Source of the DNA: Moraxellaceae bacterium
Lineage (GTDB): Bacteria > Pseudomonadota > Gammaproteobacteria > Pseudomonadales > Moraxellaceae
Assembly: GCA_014378805.1 (NCBI GenBank)
Contig: JACMMY010000253.1
Span: 1-23,000, forward strand
DNA: 23,000 nt
Reading direction: 5' to 3'
Position 1 is the first letter of the stretch. Every line of letters begins with the position of its first letter. Shown piece after piece: positions 1 through 7,714 of the stretch. Under the pieces are notes generated by a model. It did no database searches and had not been told where the DNA came from. It worked only from the letters and a program-made list of their open reading frames with translations. Position numbers and translations under genes: made by a program.

Positions 1-274
1 AGTTCAACAAGCAGGCGGTATGTTTGGGATTTATTTTACTGATTCCAAAGATTTATCGAGCTATGAAGCAATGACCAACTGCGATGTTGCAGCGTTCCGC
101 GAGTTCTTTCATGGCATGTTGAAACGTGGTGTTTATCTTGCGCCATCAGCGTTTGAAGCGGGTTTTATTTCGAGTAGCCATACTCAGGCGGATTTAGAAG
201 AAACCTTGGCGGCAGCGCAAGAAACGCTGACGGAAATGAAGGCGGGTATTAGGCAGTTTGTGGCGGAGGTTTGA
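1..274 (+). CDS. hemL: Glutamate-1-semialdehyde 2,1-aminomutase, C-terminal part (5' end outside window)
   Basis: The first 274 bases encode the last 90 or so residues of HemL, the PLP enzyme that converts glutamate-1-semialdehyde to 5-aminolevulinate in the C5 route of tetrapyrrole (heme) synthesis. The frame is already open at base 2 (VQQAGGMFGIYFTD) and ends in TGA at 272-274. The stretch FHGMLKRGVYLAPSAFEAGF is the highly conserved C-terminal signature of this family, followed by the usual helical tail (SSSHTQADLEETLAAAQETL). The catalytic lysine and most of the PLP site lie upstream of the window. No terminator is visible right after the gene. The decayed HNH gene follows on the same strand about 40 bases later. 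Family assignment is from remembered sequence and is confident; the C-terminus looks normal. Confidence 0.95.
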   Translation, partial: VQQAGGMFGIYFTDSKDLSSYEAMTNCDVAAFREFFHGMLKRGVYLAPSAFEAGFISSSHTQADLEETLAAAQETLTEMKAGIRQFVAEV

Positions 275-314
275 TTTAGCATTTCAATATTGGGATATTC
301 TATGGATGTACTAA

Positions 315-648
315 ATGAATAAATGGAATATCCCAGATTGGTTAGAAAAAAAAAGTGATGTAACGAGATCAAATCTGCGTCTATTGCGGCGTTGATTTTC
401 TTCCAGCCAGCGAATCAAGAAAGCAAACGGCAACTTGGGAACATATTGTCAACGATGCCAGAATGGTGACTCGTGAAAATATTGCGAGATCTTGTTTTTC
501 TTGTAATTCAAGTAAGGGAGCTAAAGAACTTTCAGTATGGCTTGAGTCTAAATATTGCCAAATTAACAGTATTAATAAAAAATCGGTCGCATTGGTCATT
601 CAAAAAGCGCTATTAAATACATCTTCTAAGGATTATTCTGATGACTAA
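315..648 (+). pseudogene. HNH endonuclease family protein, broken by frameshift and in-frame stop
   Basis: Two reading frames together give one HNH-type nuclease of about 110 residues. The first frame starts at ATG 315 and reads MNKWNIPDWLEKK. It then meets a run of nine A's (346-354); eight would keep the frame into what follows. The second frame continues as V-M-stop-R-D-Q-I-CVYC, with a TAA at 361-363. It then runs uninterrupted to TAA 646-648 through WEHIVNDARMVTRENIAR, CFSCNSSKGA and a helical tail. The two CxxC pairs (CVYC, CFSC) would bind structural zinc, and the WEH histidine and downstream asparagines fit a beta-beta-alpha metal nuclease core. There are thus two independent lesions, a one-base gain in poly-A and a nonsense codon. 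The partial frame from ATG 463 lacks the first CxxC and the histidine, so it is unlikely to act as a nuclease. Small solitary HNH proteins of this type have no well-established role that I know of. Confidence 0.8.
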
Positions 649-979
649 TAAACTTGAAATCTTTGATTTAATCGTCGGCGAAGGTAAAACTTGTGTCAAA
701 GGCGCACTCATTACGACGCAGTACAAAGGCACATTAGAAGACGGTACAGTATTCGATTCTTCCTATGATCGCGGTCAGCCTTTTCAATGTGTCATTGGCA
801 CTCGACGCGTGATTCAAGGTTGGGATCAGGGCTTGATGGGCATGAAAGTAGGCGGGAAGCGTAAACTGCTTGTGCCTGCACATTTAGGTTATGGCGAACG
901 TCAAATGGGTAAGATTCAACCTAATTCAAATTTGATTTTTGAGATTGAATTGTTGGAAGTGCTGACGAGGGATGATTGA
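641..979 (+). CDS. FKBP-type peptidyl-prolyl cis-trans isomerase
   Basis: A single FKBP domain of 112 residues with no signal peptide, so a cytoplasmic foldase catalysing cis-trans isomerisation of prolyl bonds. The conserved FKBP elements appear in order: YKGTLEDGTVFDSS (about 28-41), RGQPFQCVIGTRRVIQGWDQGL (about 44-65), MKVGGKRKLLVPAHLGYG (about 68-85) and a final NSNLIFEIELLEV strand. The aromatic and hydrophobic residues of the active pocket (the Tyr, Phe, Asp, Trp and Tyr positions) are kept. An AAGGA at 628-632 lies eight bases before ATG 641. The start overlaps the stop of the broken HNH gene (ATGACTAA), which suggests the two were once translationally coupled. Length fits minimal one-domain FKBPs. 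A weak hairpin with a T-run follows at 1038-1060. Confidence 0.93.
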   Translation: MTNKLEIFDLIVGEGKTCVKGALITTQYKGTLEDGTVFDSSYDRGQPFQCVIGTRRVIQGWDQGLMGMKVGGKRKLLVPAHLGYGERQMGKIQPNSNLIFEIELLEVLTRDD

Positions 980-1037
980 AATGTAAGAAGAATCACATGT
1001 GTTTAATGGACGAGTTATTAATTACTTCTAAATTTTT

Positions 1038-1060
1038 TTTGCTTACACAGCAAATTTTTT
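1038..1060 (+). terminator. Weak intrinsic terminator after the FKBP gene
   Basis: A five-base stem (TTTGC / GCAAA) with a seven-base loop is followed directly by six T's. The stem is short and AT-rich, so the call is tentative, but the position between the isomerase stop and the next gene is suitable. Confidence 0.35.
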
Positions 1061-1076
1061 CTGTTAGACATTTTAA

Positions 1077-1388
1077 ATGAAGGTTAAGTATCTTAAAAGT
1101 GCAAACCGCCGCCTCATCAAGTATCAAATTTACGAAGTCCTTGGAATCGAGGCAGACTTTTATCGTATTTTAAACAACGACAACGAACCGTGTTTGTATA
1201 ACCCAAAGGATTTTGAGATTATTGATCCAATAGAGCCCTCGTTCTGGGAGTCAAAAATCGGTGAGGATGGCGAGCGATATGCCTATCCTATCGAATGGAA
1301 CCAATCTAGATTTTTCGAGAGCTACCACGACCGAGTAGCTAGTGTTGTAGATAAATTTTGGATAGTCTATAGACGACTATTTAGTTAA
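1077..1388 (+). CDS. Hypothetical protein, 103 residues
   Basis: I do not recognise a named family with confidence. The protein begins MKVKYLKSANRRLIKYQIYEVLG and has a beta-rich N-terminal half, with alternating hydrophobic residues through FYRILNNDNEPCLYNPKDFEIID, which resembles a small SH3-like barrel. The C-terminal half is acidic and aromatic (FWESKIGEDGERYAYPIEWN), ending in a helix with basic residues. There is no signal peptide or membrane segment, and no catalytic motif is evident. No good Shine-Dalgarno sequence precedes ATG 1077. The first residues and the codon pattern look like real coding sequence, and the protein resembles small uncharacterised proteins that I loosely recall from scattered bacteria, some near toxin-immunity loci. 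Here there is no toxin gene beside it. Function unknown. Confidence 0.6.
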   Translation: MKVKYLKSANRRLIKYQIYEVLGIEADFYRILNNDNEPCLYNPKDFEIIDPIEPSFWESKIGEDGERYAYPIEWNQSRFFESYHDRVASVVDKFWIVYRRLFS

Positions 1389-1540
1389 AGCATTTAATTA
1401 ATTCATTAAAAAAGTACTTAGATACTCGTAGTTACACTCAAAAATGCTAAACATCCTTATTAATCTCTGCCTGAATCACTTTCAAATTATGATGTGAGTA
1501 AGCTTCACCTAGTTATTATTCGTGCCCTAAGGATTTGCTT

Positions 1541-1567
1541 AAAAAAAGAGCTGAAAATTTCCAGCTC
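1541..1567 (-). terminator. Intrinsic terminator of the DUF1993 gene
   Basis: Read on the minus strand, a perfect six-base stem (GAGCTG / CAGCTC) with an eight-base A/T loop is followed by seven T's. It lies about 40 bases beyond the stop of the minus-strand DUF1993 gene. The region 1389-1540 between the hypothetical gene and this hairpin shows no coding or structural signal. Confidence 0.8.
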
Positions 1568-1608
1568 AATTAATGATTCGAATGAATTATAGTGAATCAG
1601 AGAGGAGA

Positions 1609-2115
1609 TTAATACGCACCCATAAAATCACGTTTGCCAACTTCTACACCGTTATGGCGCAAAATCGCGTATGCAGTTGTGACATGAAAGAAAAACTGCG
1701 GTAAGCCGTAATTGAGCAAATATGTTTCACCGCTTAGTTTTTTCTCTTTTGGCGTGTTTGGACGCAATACGATTTCTAGGGTTTCTTTGCCATCCACTTG
1801 AGTTGCAGTGATGCTATCAAGAATGGTAAGCGTGTTCTTAATACGTGTTTGTAACTCAGCAAATGTCTGCTCGCTATCATCATACGCAGGCACTTCGATG
1901 CCCGCTAAGCGTGAAGGCACACTCTTTGCAAAATCAGCAGCGATTTGCACCTGACGAACAAGTGGGAACATATCTGGATATAGGCGAGATTGTAGAAATA
2001 CTGCTGGATCAATTTTTTTGTCTGTAGCATGAGCTTCTGCTTTATTTAAAACATCACTTAACGCGGAGAGCATTTGTTTAAAAACAGGAACTGAAGCAGT
2101 ATAAAGCGTAGTCAT
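1609..2115 (-). CDS. DUF1993 family protein
   Basis: A 168-residue soluble protein of the DUF1993 family, recognisable from the N-terminus (LYTASVPVFKQMLSALSDVLNKAEAHA), the conserved RLYPDMFPLVRQVQIAADFAK stretch, and the C-terminal LPQFFFHVTTAYAILRHNGVEVGKRDFMG motif. The family folds as a helical bundle related to the DinB-like proteins. It has no proven activity that I know of, though the conserved C-terminal histidines would suit a metal site. There is no signal peptide or membrane segment. The start has a good ribosome site (AGGAT seven bases upstream on the minus strand). It lies 91 bases downstream of cca on the same strand and has its own terminator, so the two might be co-transcribed. 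Confidence 0.9.
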   Translation of the reverse strand: MTTLYTASVPVFKQMLSALSDVLNKAEAHATDKKIDPAVFLQSRLYPDMFPLVRQVQIAADFAKSVPSRLAGIEVPAYDDSEQTFAELQTRIKNTLTILDSITATQVDGKETLEIVLRPNTPKEKKLSGETYLLNYGLPQFFFHVTTAYAILRHNGVEVGKRDFMGAY

Positions 2116-2206
2116 AAGACATCCTTGGTTAAGCTTGATTTAAAACATAAAATGACAGCATATGTTTAATACATTTACTGATAAATATTTTTACACATAT
2201 CACAGT

Positions 2207-3499
2207 TTAATGAACCAATTGATTTACGTTCTCTTCATGTTTTTGAGATGGGTTTGAAGCAGGCACATCCAATTCAGTTTGCTGAACACGCGGAATTGCC
2301 GCGATGGCCTCAATACGCGCAGCAACCAATGCCTCACCAATGCTTAACCCTTTTAAGTTACTTGGTAAATCCGCCGCACGAACTTTGCGCACTGCAATAA
2401 TCGATGCACGCAAAAAATCGGCTTGAGGATAATCACGCGTCTCTAAACCCAATCTTCCACGCGCATCACATAAACAAGATAGAATGTATTCCTCCACACG
2501 CTCAGGTTTACGTAGGACATCTATGCGTTGTAATAAACGCCAGACTGTACCAGGACGCAAATCAAGTACGCGATGACACATGAGGTGTTCGCGACAAACA
2601 ATTTCAGCAAGATCACGAAAGCTGCTAGGTACTTTAAGTCGATTACACAATTCACGAACAGGTGAAAGACCACGTTCTTCGTGTTGTACATGGCGAGGCC
2701 ATTCATCTTCAGGCGTTAATGCTTTGCCTAAATCATGGAGTAACGTCGCAAATCTCACTTGAGTGGAGAAACCATATTCGCAAGCACGCTGCAACGCCAT
2801 CATCGTATGAAGACCCGTATCGATTTCTGGGTGATGCTGTGGTCGCTGTGGCACACCAAACATCGCGTCTACTTCAGGAATGAGCACTTTCAGCGCGCCA
2901 CAATCCCGTAATACCTGAAAATACACTTCAGCGCGATCTTCTCCTAAAGCGCGTTCGGTTTCTTTCCAAACACGCTCAGGTGTCAGACTAGACAATTCAC
3001 CACTGTCGGCAAGTTGTTGCATAAACGTCATGGTTTCTGGTGCAACAGTAAAACCCAACGGTGCATAACGTGCGGCAAAGCGAGCAACTCGCAGAACACG
3101 TAACGGATCTTCTGCAAACGCAGGTGAAACATGGCGTAGCACGCGTGCAGACAAGTCGGCTTGACCATTAAAAGGATCAAATAATGTGCCATCGTCAGCT
3201 TGAGCCATCGCGTTAATGGTTAAATCACGACGAATTAAATCTTCTTCGAGTGTTAAATCAGGTGATGTGAAAAAGGTAAAACCGCCATAGCCAGTCCCTG
3301 ATTTTCGTTCGGTTCGCGCAAGCGCATATTCTTCATGCGTTTCTGGATGCAAAAAGACTGGAAAATCAGAACCAACAGGCTTAAAACCCTGTGCAATCAT
3401 CTCTTCAGGAGTACTACCAACAACCACATAATCACGTTCAGTGACTAAGCGGCCTAATAATGAATCCCGTACCGCTCCTCCAACCAAGAAAATGTTCAT
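2207..3499 (-). CDS. cca: Multifunctional CCA protein (tRNA nucleotidyltransferase with HD domain)
   Basis: Class II CCA-adding enzyme of 430 residues that builds or repairs the 3' CCA end of tRNA. The nucleotidyltransferase head has GGAVRDSLLG (7-16), the ERDYVVVGSTPEEM segment containing the catalytic acid, RTERKSG and RRDLTINAMA. The neck follows with DPLRVLRVARFAARY. The C-terminal part carries an HD phosphohydrolase domain with LLHDLGKA (His255-Asp256) and downstream CREHL and H residues, which in the E. coli type gives 2',3'-cyclic phosphodiesterase and phosphatase activity. E. coli Cca is 412 residues; the few extra residues here are a low-complexity tail (VPASNPSQKHEENVNQLVH). A GAGG lies nine bases before the start on the minus strand. 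Complete, with all motifs present. Confidence 0.96.
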   Translation of the reverse strand: MNIFLVGGAVRDSLLGRLVTERDYVVVGSTPEEMIAQGFKPVGSDFPVFLHPETHEEYALARTERKSGTGYGGFTFFTSPDLTLEEDLIRRDLTINAMAQADDGTLFDPFNGQADLSARVLRHVSPAFAEDPLRVLRVARFAARYAPLGFTVAPETMTFMQQLADSGELSSLTPERVWKETERALGEDRAEVYFQVLRDCGALKVLIPEVDAMFGVPQRPQHHPEIDTGLHTMMALQRACEYGFSTQVRFATLLHDLGKALTPEDEWPRHVQHEERGLSPVRELCNRLKVPSSFRDLAEIVCREHLMCHRVLDLRPGTVWRLLQRIDVLRKPERVEEYILSCLCDARGRLGLETRDYPQADFLRASIIAVRKVRAADLPSNLKGLSIGEALVAARIEAIAAIPRVQQTELDVPASNPSQKHEENVNQLVH

Positions 3500-3777
3500 G
3501 AAAATAGCCTCTATATAAAGAGAGCATGGTGCAGAATGAACAGATTAACAAGTTAAAAAAGGTATCAATTGGTGTGTTTTTATCATAAAAAATCTTCATA
3601 GAAATTTATTTAAAATTTATTGATTGATTAAATGATTCGTGACATGGACAAAAATATTCAACCGTATACATCATTTTGTTCGTTATCGAACTACTATGCC
3701 CTCAATGAAAATGATATTGTCTAAAAAATCACTACTCACATTTATTCAAATTTAGCAGCGCGAAGCGAAGGAACGTT
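3500..3777. other. Divergent intergenic region between cca and the hemolysin III gene
   Basis: This 278-base AT-rich spacer must hold the promoters of two divergent genes. I see no convincing operator, repeat or small ORF. The plus-strand ribosome site is AAGGA at 3768-3772, five bases before ATG 3778. Confidence 0.4.
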
Positions 3778-4449
3778 ATGCAATCCATCAAAAAGAGCCT
3801 CCCAGAACCTGCTGAACCGAATTATCCATATGAAGAATTGGCTAACGCACTGAGTCACGGAATCGGTGCGCTGGCAGCGATTGTTGCGACGGTTTTGATG
3901 TTAATGAAGGCATCGGCGTCCCAAATCCTCACGCATGGACAACTGATTGGCGTTACCGTGTATGGCGTCAGTATGATTTTATTATTTTCGTCTTCTACGC
4001 TATACCATGGCGCAACAAATGAAGTGCAAAAAACCATATTGAAACGTTTAGATCATTGTGCGATTTATTTACTGATCGCTGGTAGTTACACGCCATTTCT
4101 GATGATCACCTTGCATTCTACATTGGCTCAGGTTTTATTGATTGTCATTTGGCTTCTTGCAATCTCAGGCATTGTTTTTAAAATGTATTTTATTGACAAA
4201 TTTCCACGTACATCACTCATCACTTATTTGCTAATGGGCTGGCTCTCTGTTTTTGTGATTTATCAGTTGTATCAAGTTGCCGATATTAAACTGCTTTATT
4301 TATTGATTGCGGGTGGATTGAGTTATAGCCTTGGCACCATCTTTTATGCAATCAATAAAATTCCCTATAATCACGCTATTTGGCATCTTTTTGTCTTAGC
4401 TGGTGCGGTATTCCATTGCTGGGCGATTTGGGCATATGTGATTCCTTAA
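3778..4449 (+). CDS. trhA: Hemolysin III / PAQR family membrane protein
   Basis: A 223-residue inner-membrane protein with about seven hydrophobic helices, of the bacterial hemolysin III branch of the PAQR superfamily. The family's metal-binding motifs are present: EELANALSHGIG (E-x2-N-x3-H) before the first helix, SSTLYH at the end of the second, LDHCAIYLLIAGSYTPF in the third, and IPYNHAIWHLFVLAGAVFHCW with the HxxxH pair near the C-terminus. The arrangement implies a zinc site at the cytoplasmic side, as in the wider superfamily. The E. coli homologue (YqfA/TrhA) has been linked to membrane energetics and lipid homeostasis; the haemolysin name comes from a Bacillus protein and should not be read as a toxin claim. 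It is a single gene with a strong ribosome site and no neighbour of related function. Confidence 0.92.
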   Translation: MQSIKKSLPEPAEPNYPYEELANALSHGIGALAAIVATVLMLMKASASQILTHGQLIGVTVYGVSMILLFSSSTLYHGATNEVQKTILKRLDHCAIYLLIAGSYTPFLMITLHSTLAQVLLIVIWLLAISGIVFKMYFIDKFPRTSLITYLLMGWLSVFVIYQLYQVADIKLLYLLIAGGLSYSLGTIFYAINKIPYNHAIWHLFVLAGAVFHCWAIWAYVIP

Positions 4450-4550
4450 ATCTTTTTATTTCTTCATTGTAGTTAAATGACCTTCCAATTTCACAACAAC
4501 TTGCGCGTAAGGTACACTCACCCTATGCCCTTAAAATAACGGACTATGCT

Positions 4551-6038
4551 GTGCAAACTCTTCACCAACAACCTGCTCAACTTCCTTATAGCTTCGCCAA
4601 ACGCCATGGTGTGTTACTCAAATTTATGGGTGCAGAGACTATCATCGTCTTACGTGATAATGCGCCATTGCCTGCACTCAATGAGGCGCGCCGCGTGATT
4701 GGTTCACCTGCAAGCTATCAAACGGTCACTGATGAAGAGTTCACTCGTTTACTAGCAGGTTCATATTCACGTGATAGTGGTCAATCGCAGGAAGTGGCAG
4801 CGGGATTGGAAGACCATCCTGATTTACTGAGTCTTGCCGATCAAGTGCCTGAAGCTGAAGATCTGATGGATCAAGAAGATGATGCACCGATAATTCGTCT
4901 GATTAACGCGCTGCTGTCCGAAGCGATTCGCTTAAATGCTTCTGATATTCATATTGAATCATTTGAGAAAAAACTCTCTGTTCGCTTGCGTGTTGATGGT
5001 CAGTTACGCGAAATCGTACAGCCCCGTCGTGAACTTGCGCCCTTATTGGTATCACGTATTAAAGTCATGGCGCGTTTGGATATTGCTGAGAAACGCATCC
5101 CTCAAGATGGTCGAATTTCATTACGGTTAGCGGGTCGGGAAGTCGATGTACGAGTTTCAACATTGCCTTCAAGCCACGGCGAGCGCGTAGTCATGCGTTT
5201 GCTCGACAAACAAGCTGGGCGATTGAATATGTCGTTGCTTGGGCTCATGGACACTGATTATGCGCGGCTCACTCAGCTGATTCATCGTCCACATGGCATT
5301 ATTTTGGTTACAGGTCCAACCGGTTCAGGTAAAACCACAACGCTTTATGCCGCGTTATCTGATCTCAATGATCAAACACGAAACATCCTCACCGCTGAAG
5401 ATCCAATTGAATATCAAATCGAAGGCATCGGGCAAACACAGGTCAATACCAAAGTAGATATGACTTTCGCACGTAGCCTTCGTGCGATGTTACGTCAAGA
5501 TCCTGATGTGGTGATGGTCGGTGAAATCCGTGATTTAGAAACAGCTGAAATTGCCGTTCAAGCGTCATTGACAGGTCACTTGGTGTTATCGACGTTGCAC
5601 ACCAATACTGCAATTGGTGCAGTGACACGTTTAAAAGATATGGGCATTGAACCATTCTTATTATCAAGTTCATTAATTGGTGTGGTTGCGCAGCGCTTGG
5701 TACGGACACTCTGTCCACATTGCCATATACGTCGTGAAGCAGATGATTATGAAGAAGCGTTATTTAGCCAAGTGAAGCATGAACATCCGCTACAAATCCC
5801 AATCGCAGTAGGTTGTGAAAAGTGCAATGAATCTGGTTTTTATGGTCGTACTGCGATTTATGAAGTGGTTCCAGTTGATGATGCCATGCGCCGCTTAATT
5901 CACAGTGAAGTGGCTGAACATGAGTTGGAAAAACTCGCTCGAACACTATCTCCATCAATTCGACAGGATGGTTTAGAAAAAGTGTTGCTAGGCAAAACCA
6001 CGATTGAAGAAGTCTTAAGAGCGACAAGGGAAGAGTAA
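4551..6038 (+). CDS. gspE: Type II secretion system ATPase GspE family
   Basis: A 495-residue cytoplasmic secretion ATPase that powers pseudopilus assembly in type II secretion. The N-terminal domain (about 1-110) is followed by the conserved ASDIHIESFEKKLSVRLRVDG region, Walker A GPTGSGKTT at 255-263, an aspartate box (NILTAEDPIEYQIEGIGQTQV), Walker B with PDVVMVGEIRDLETAEIAVQA, the histidine box (LTGHLVLSTLHTN), and a zinc-binding tetracysteine (C388, C391, C422, C425). The zinc element is shared by GspE and PilB. The short N-terminus and the ILTAEDPIEY form favour GspE, but PilB-like use cannot be excluded from one gene. The start is GTG 4551, since an ATG five bases earlier is in another frame. 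No other gsp gene lies nearby, as is common in Acinetobacter, where the gsp genes are scattered. Confidence 0.93.
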   Translation: MQTLHQQPAQLPYSFAKRHGVLLKFMGAETIIVLRDNAPLPALNEARRVIGSPASYQTVTDEEFTRLLAGSYSRDSGQSQEVAAGLEDHPDLLSLADQVPEAEDLMDQEDDAPIIRLINALLSEAIRLNASDIHIESFEKKLSVRLRVDGQLREIVQPRRELAPLLVSRIKVMARLDIAEKRIPQDGRISLRLAGREVDVRVSTLPSSHGERVVMRLLDKQAGRLNMSLLGLMDTDYARLTQLIHRPHGIILVTGPTGSGKTTTLYAALSDLNDQTRNILTAEDPIEYQIEGIGQTQVNTKVDMTFARSLRAMLRQDPDVVMVGEIRDLETAEIAVQASLTGHLVLSTLHTNTAIGAVTRLKDMGIEPFLLSSSLIGVVAQRLVRTLCPHCHIRREADDYEEALFSQVKHEHPLQIPIAVGCEKCNESGFYGRTAIYEVVPVDDAMRRLIHSEVAEHELEKLARTLSPSIRQDGLEKVLLGKTTIEEVLRATREE

Positions 6039-6047
6039 AGCTAAAAA

Positions 6048-6123
6048 TTGTAGGGGCGACCCTTGTGTTCGCCCTGAAACCTAAAAAACAAAAAAGGGCA
6101 ACCACCAAGGATTGCCCCTACAA
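6048..6123. repeat. Palindromic intergenic repeat element
   Basis: Two arms, 6048-6075 and 6095-6123, are imperfect inverted copies starting and ending with TTGTAGGGGC / GCCCCTACAA, separated by about 19 A-rich bases. Each arm also folds on itself (GGGCGA...TCGCCC in the left, GGGCAA...TTGCCC in the right), so a cruciform or a double hairpin can form. The motif TTGTAGGGGCGACCC with a TTCGCCC partner resembles a short intergenic repeat that occurs in many unrelated bacterial genomes. It sits 9 bases beyond the gspE stop and just past the 3' end of the convergent DUF1304 gene, where it could act as a two-way terminator or mRNA stabiliser. Confidence 0.75.
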
Positions 6124-6149
6124 GAATAAGACAATTTTTTTTAAAGAAT

Positions 6150-6509
6150 TTATCGCGCCATCAATGTCACACCAACCGCGATCATTGCAGGCAACGCCTG
6201 AACAAAGAAAATCTTTCGACTAACCGTCATTGCACCAAATATTCCGGCAATGATCACACAGCTCAGAAAAAACAACGTAATGGCAAATCCATCATCACCA
6301 CAACAAATCCCCCAGATTAAACCCGCTGCAAGAAACCCATTATAAAGACCTTGATTCGCTGCTAAGGTTTTGGATTCAGCTGCAAATTCTGGGGTTAAAG
6401 CAAAGGCCTTTCGCCCAAATGGCGTATCCCACAAAAACATTTCTAGTACAAGAAAATAAAGATGCAGCAGAGCAACCAAGCCAACCAACACATTGCCTAA
6501 TAAATACAT
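6150..6509 (-). CDS. DUF1304 family membrane protein
   Basis: A 119-residue integral membrane protein with four hydrophobic segments: LLGNVLVGLVALLHLYFLVLEM, the NQGLYNGFLAAGLIWGI region, FAITLFFLSCVIIAGIFGA and FFVQALPAMIAVGVTLM. DUF1304 features are seen in LEMFLWDTPFGRKAF, then ANQGLYNGFLA, and GAMTVSRKIFFVQALPA. Molecular function is not known. The frame is open 22 codons further upstream (to 6575), but the start at 6509 fits the family length and has AGGAAAG about eight bases before it on the minus strand, so I prefer it. It follows the DUF3108 gene on the same strand after a gap of about 100 bases and may share its transcript. Confidence 0.88.
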   Translation of the reverse strand: MYLLGNVLVGLVALLHLYFLVLEMFLWDTPFGRKAFALTPEFAAESKTLAANQGLYNGFLAAGLIWGICCGDDGFAITLFFLSCVIIAGIFGAMTVSRKIFFVQALPAMIAVGVTLMAR

Positions 6510-6614
6510 TTTATCTTTCCTGTGTGTTTGATTTAACTGATCAGAATAAGCTATCTGTAAGATGACCTCACTCAATATGATATAAAAGTCACATCATCTG
6601 ACGTGGTATTTTGT

Positions 6615-7385
6615 TTACTTTGCGTCGGATGTGTAGCGGGTTAAACTTAAGATGTAGGAGAGGCTACCATCATCTTGACGAACTTGAACAGGCAAATAAT
6701 CCATCTTAGGCGCTAACCAAAAATAAGTTTTTCGTTTTTGATTTTCTTGAACTAAGCGTATCCGAACAGTGTCATAAGTCCCCGCATCAGTCGTCACTTT
6801 TTCATCGCCCTCATTCACAAAGCTAATTCTGGAAATACCTTTGTCGTCAGCAAGCAGATAAAACGGTTGTAGTCTTTTATGTTTGATGTCCTCGCGAACT
6901 TGTAACTCCAAATCCAACATATCAAGCATACCCACTTGTGCAGGATAGCTATTACTGCCATTTTGATTGGTGGTGTTGACAACTTTCTTATTCCAATCGA
7001 CCTTAAAACTATTGGTTTTATGATTGGTTAGGAATTTAAAGTTGTAATAGTGATCTAATGATTCAATTCGCTGAGAAGTTGAATTATCGTCTTTTTTAGC
7101 TAGATTAATTCGAAAATGGCTAAATTCACTGGCGGTGGCTAACGATGCAACATTGGCTTTAAAACTATAGTTCCAAATGTCATCTTTAACAGTCAATGTA
7201 CGCGAGGCGGTACCATGAAGCAGTCCTGCAATATTAAAGCTGTAATTGGCTTCAAAGGGTTCAAACGCATGTACGCTACTGATGGATAATACAAAACTTA
7301 ACGGTAGCGCAAAGATTTGGACCATCATGCGAATGTTTTTCTGTAAGCGTTGTGGTTGTGCGTTTTTCATCAGATTTTTTGACAT
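6615..7385 (-). CDS. Exported DUF3108 domain protein
   Basis: A 256-residue protein with a basic N-terminus (MSKNLMKNAQPQRLQKNIRMM), a hydrophobic stretch (VQIFALPLSFVLSISS) and a likely signal peptidase I site after VHA, giving a mature protein starting FEPFEANYSF. The rest is a beta-rich DUF3108 domain, with conserved elements AGLLHGTASRTLTV, the central DMLDLELQVREDI, TTDAGTYDTVRIRLV and FWLAPKMDYLPVQVRQDD. Proteins of this family are predicted to be periplasmic or outer-membrane associated and have a lipocalin-like barrel appearance; no activity is established. The signal peptide is somewhat long at the N-terminus, so translation may start at an internal Met, but no upstream Met has a better ribosome site. 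Downstream is the DUF1304 gene. Confidence 0.88.
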   Translation of the reverse strand: MSKNLMKNAQPQRLQKNIRMMVQIFALPLSFVLSISSVHAFEPFEANYSFNIAGLLHGTASRTLTVKDDIWNYSFKANVASLATASEFSHFRINLAKKDDNSTSQRIESLDHYYNFKFLTNHKTNSFKVDWNKKVVNTTNQNGSNSYPAQVGMLDMLDLELQVREDIKHKRLQPFYLLADDKGISRISFVNEGDEKVTTDAGTYDTVRIRLVQENQKRKTYFWLAPKMDYLPVQVRQDDGSLSYILSLTRYTSDAK

Positions 7386-7714
7386 TGCGGGTAATTACTC
7401 CAAAGAACATGCGCTAATCATAGAACTTTTGAGGGTGATCTAGCGTAAAAAATCGTAGTATTTATAAGGCACTCTTGCGAATCACTTCATCATCGCTCAC
7501 GACCGAACCAGAAATGTGCATAAAATAGCAAATGATGCTTGTCTGATCGCACTCATTTCGGGCAATATGGCAATCTTTTTTGATTCTTTAAGAATTTTTT
7601 AAAACGTAAATCAACATCAAATTTGTGGAGATTTATTACCTTGAAATTAATGTTTTAAATCAAAGTCATACCCCACAACTAAGTTTAACGAATACTGCTT
7701 CCGCGAGGATTGAG
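7386..7714. other. Divergent intergenic region between the DUF3108 gene and amt
   Basis: About 330 bases, AT-rich, presumably with both promoters. The only firm signal is the amt ribosome site, GAGG at 7705-7708, six bases before ATG 7715. The frame upstream of 7715 is open back to GTG 7625, but that candidate has no ribosome site and its translation does not look like a signal peptide or like any Amt N-terminus. A possible sigma-54 site was examined and rejected. Confidence 0.5.

Noticed and set aside
2521..2883. Open frames on either strand inside cca and similar frames inside icd, gspE and the LLM gene.
   Set aside because: They lie fully within well-supported genes in other frames and have no recognisable product.
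7567..7584. Possible sigma-54 promoter before amt (TGGCA followed by TTTTGAT).
   Set aside because: The base pair at the -12 position is not GC at the required 10-base spacing from GG. A nitrogen-controlled promoter is plausible for amt but is not shown here.
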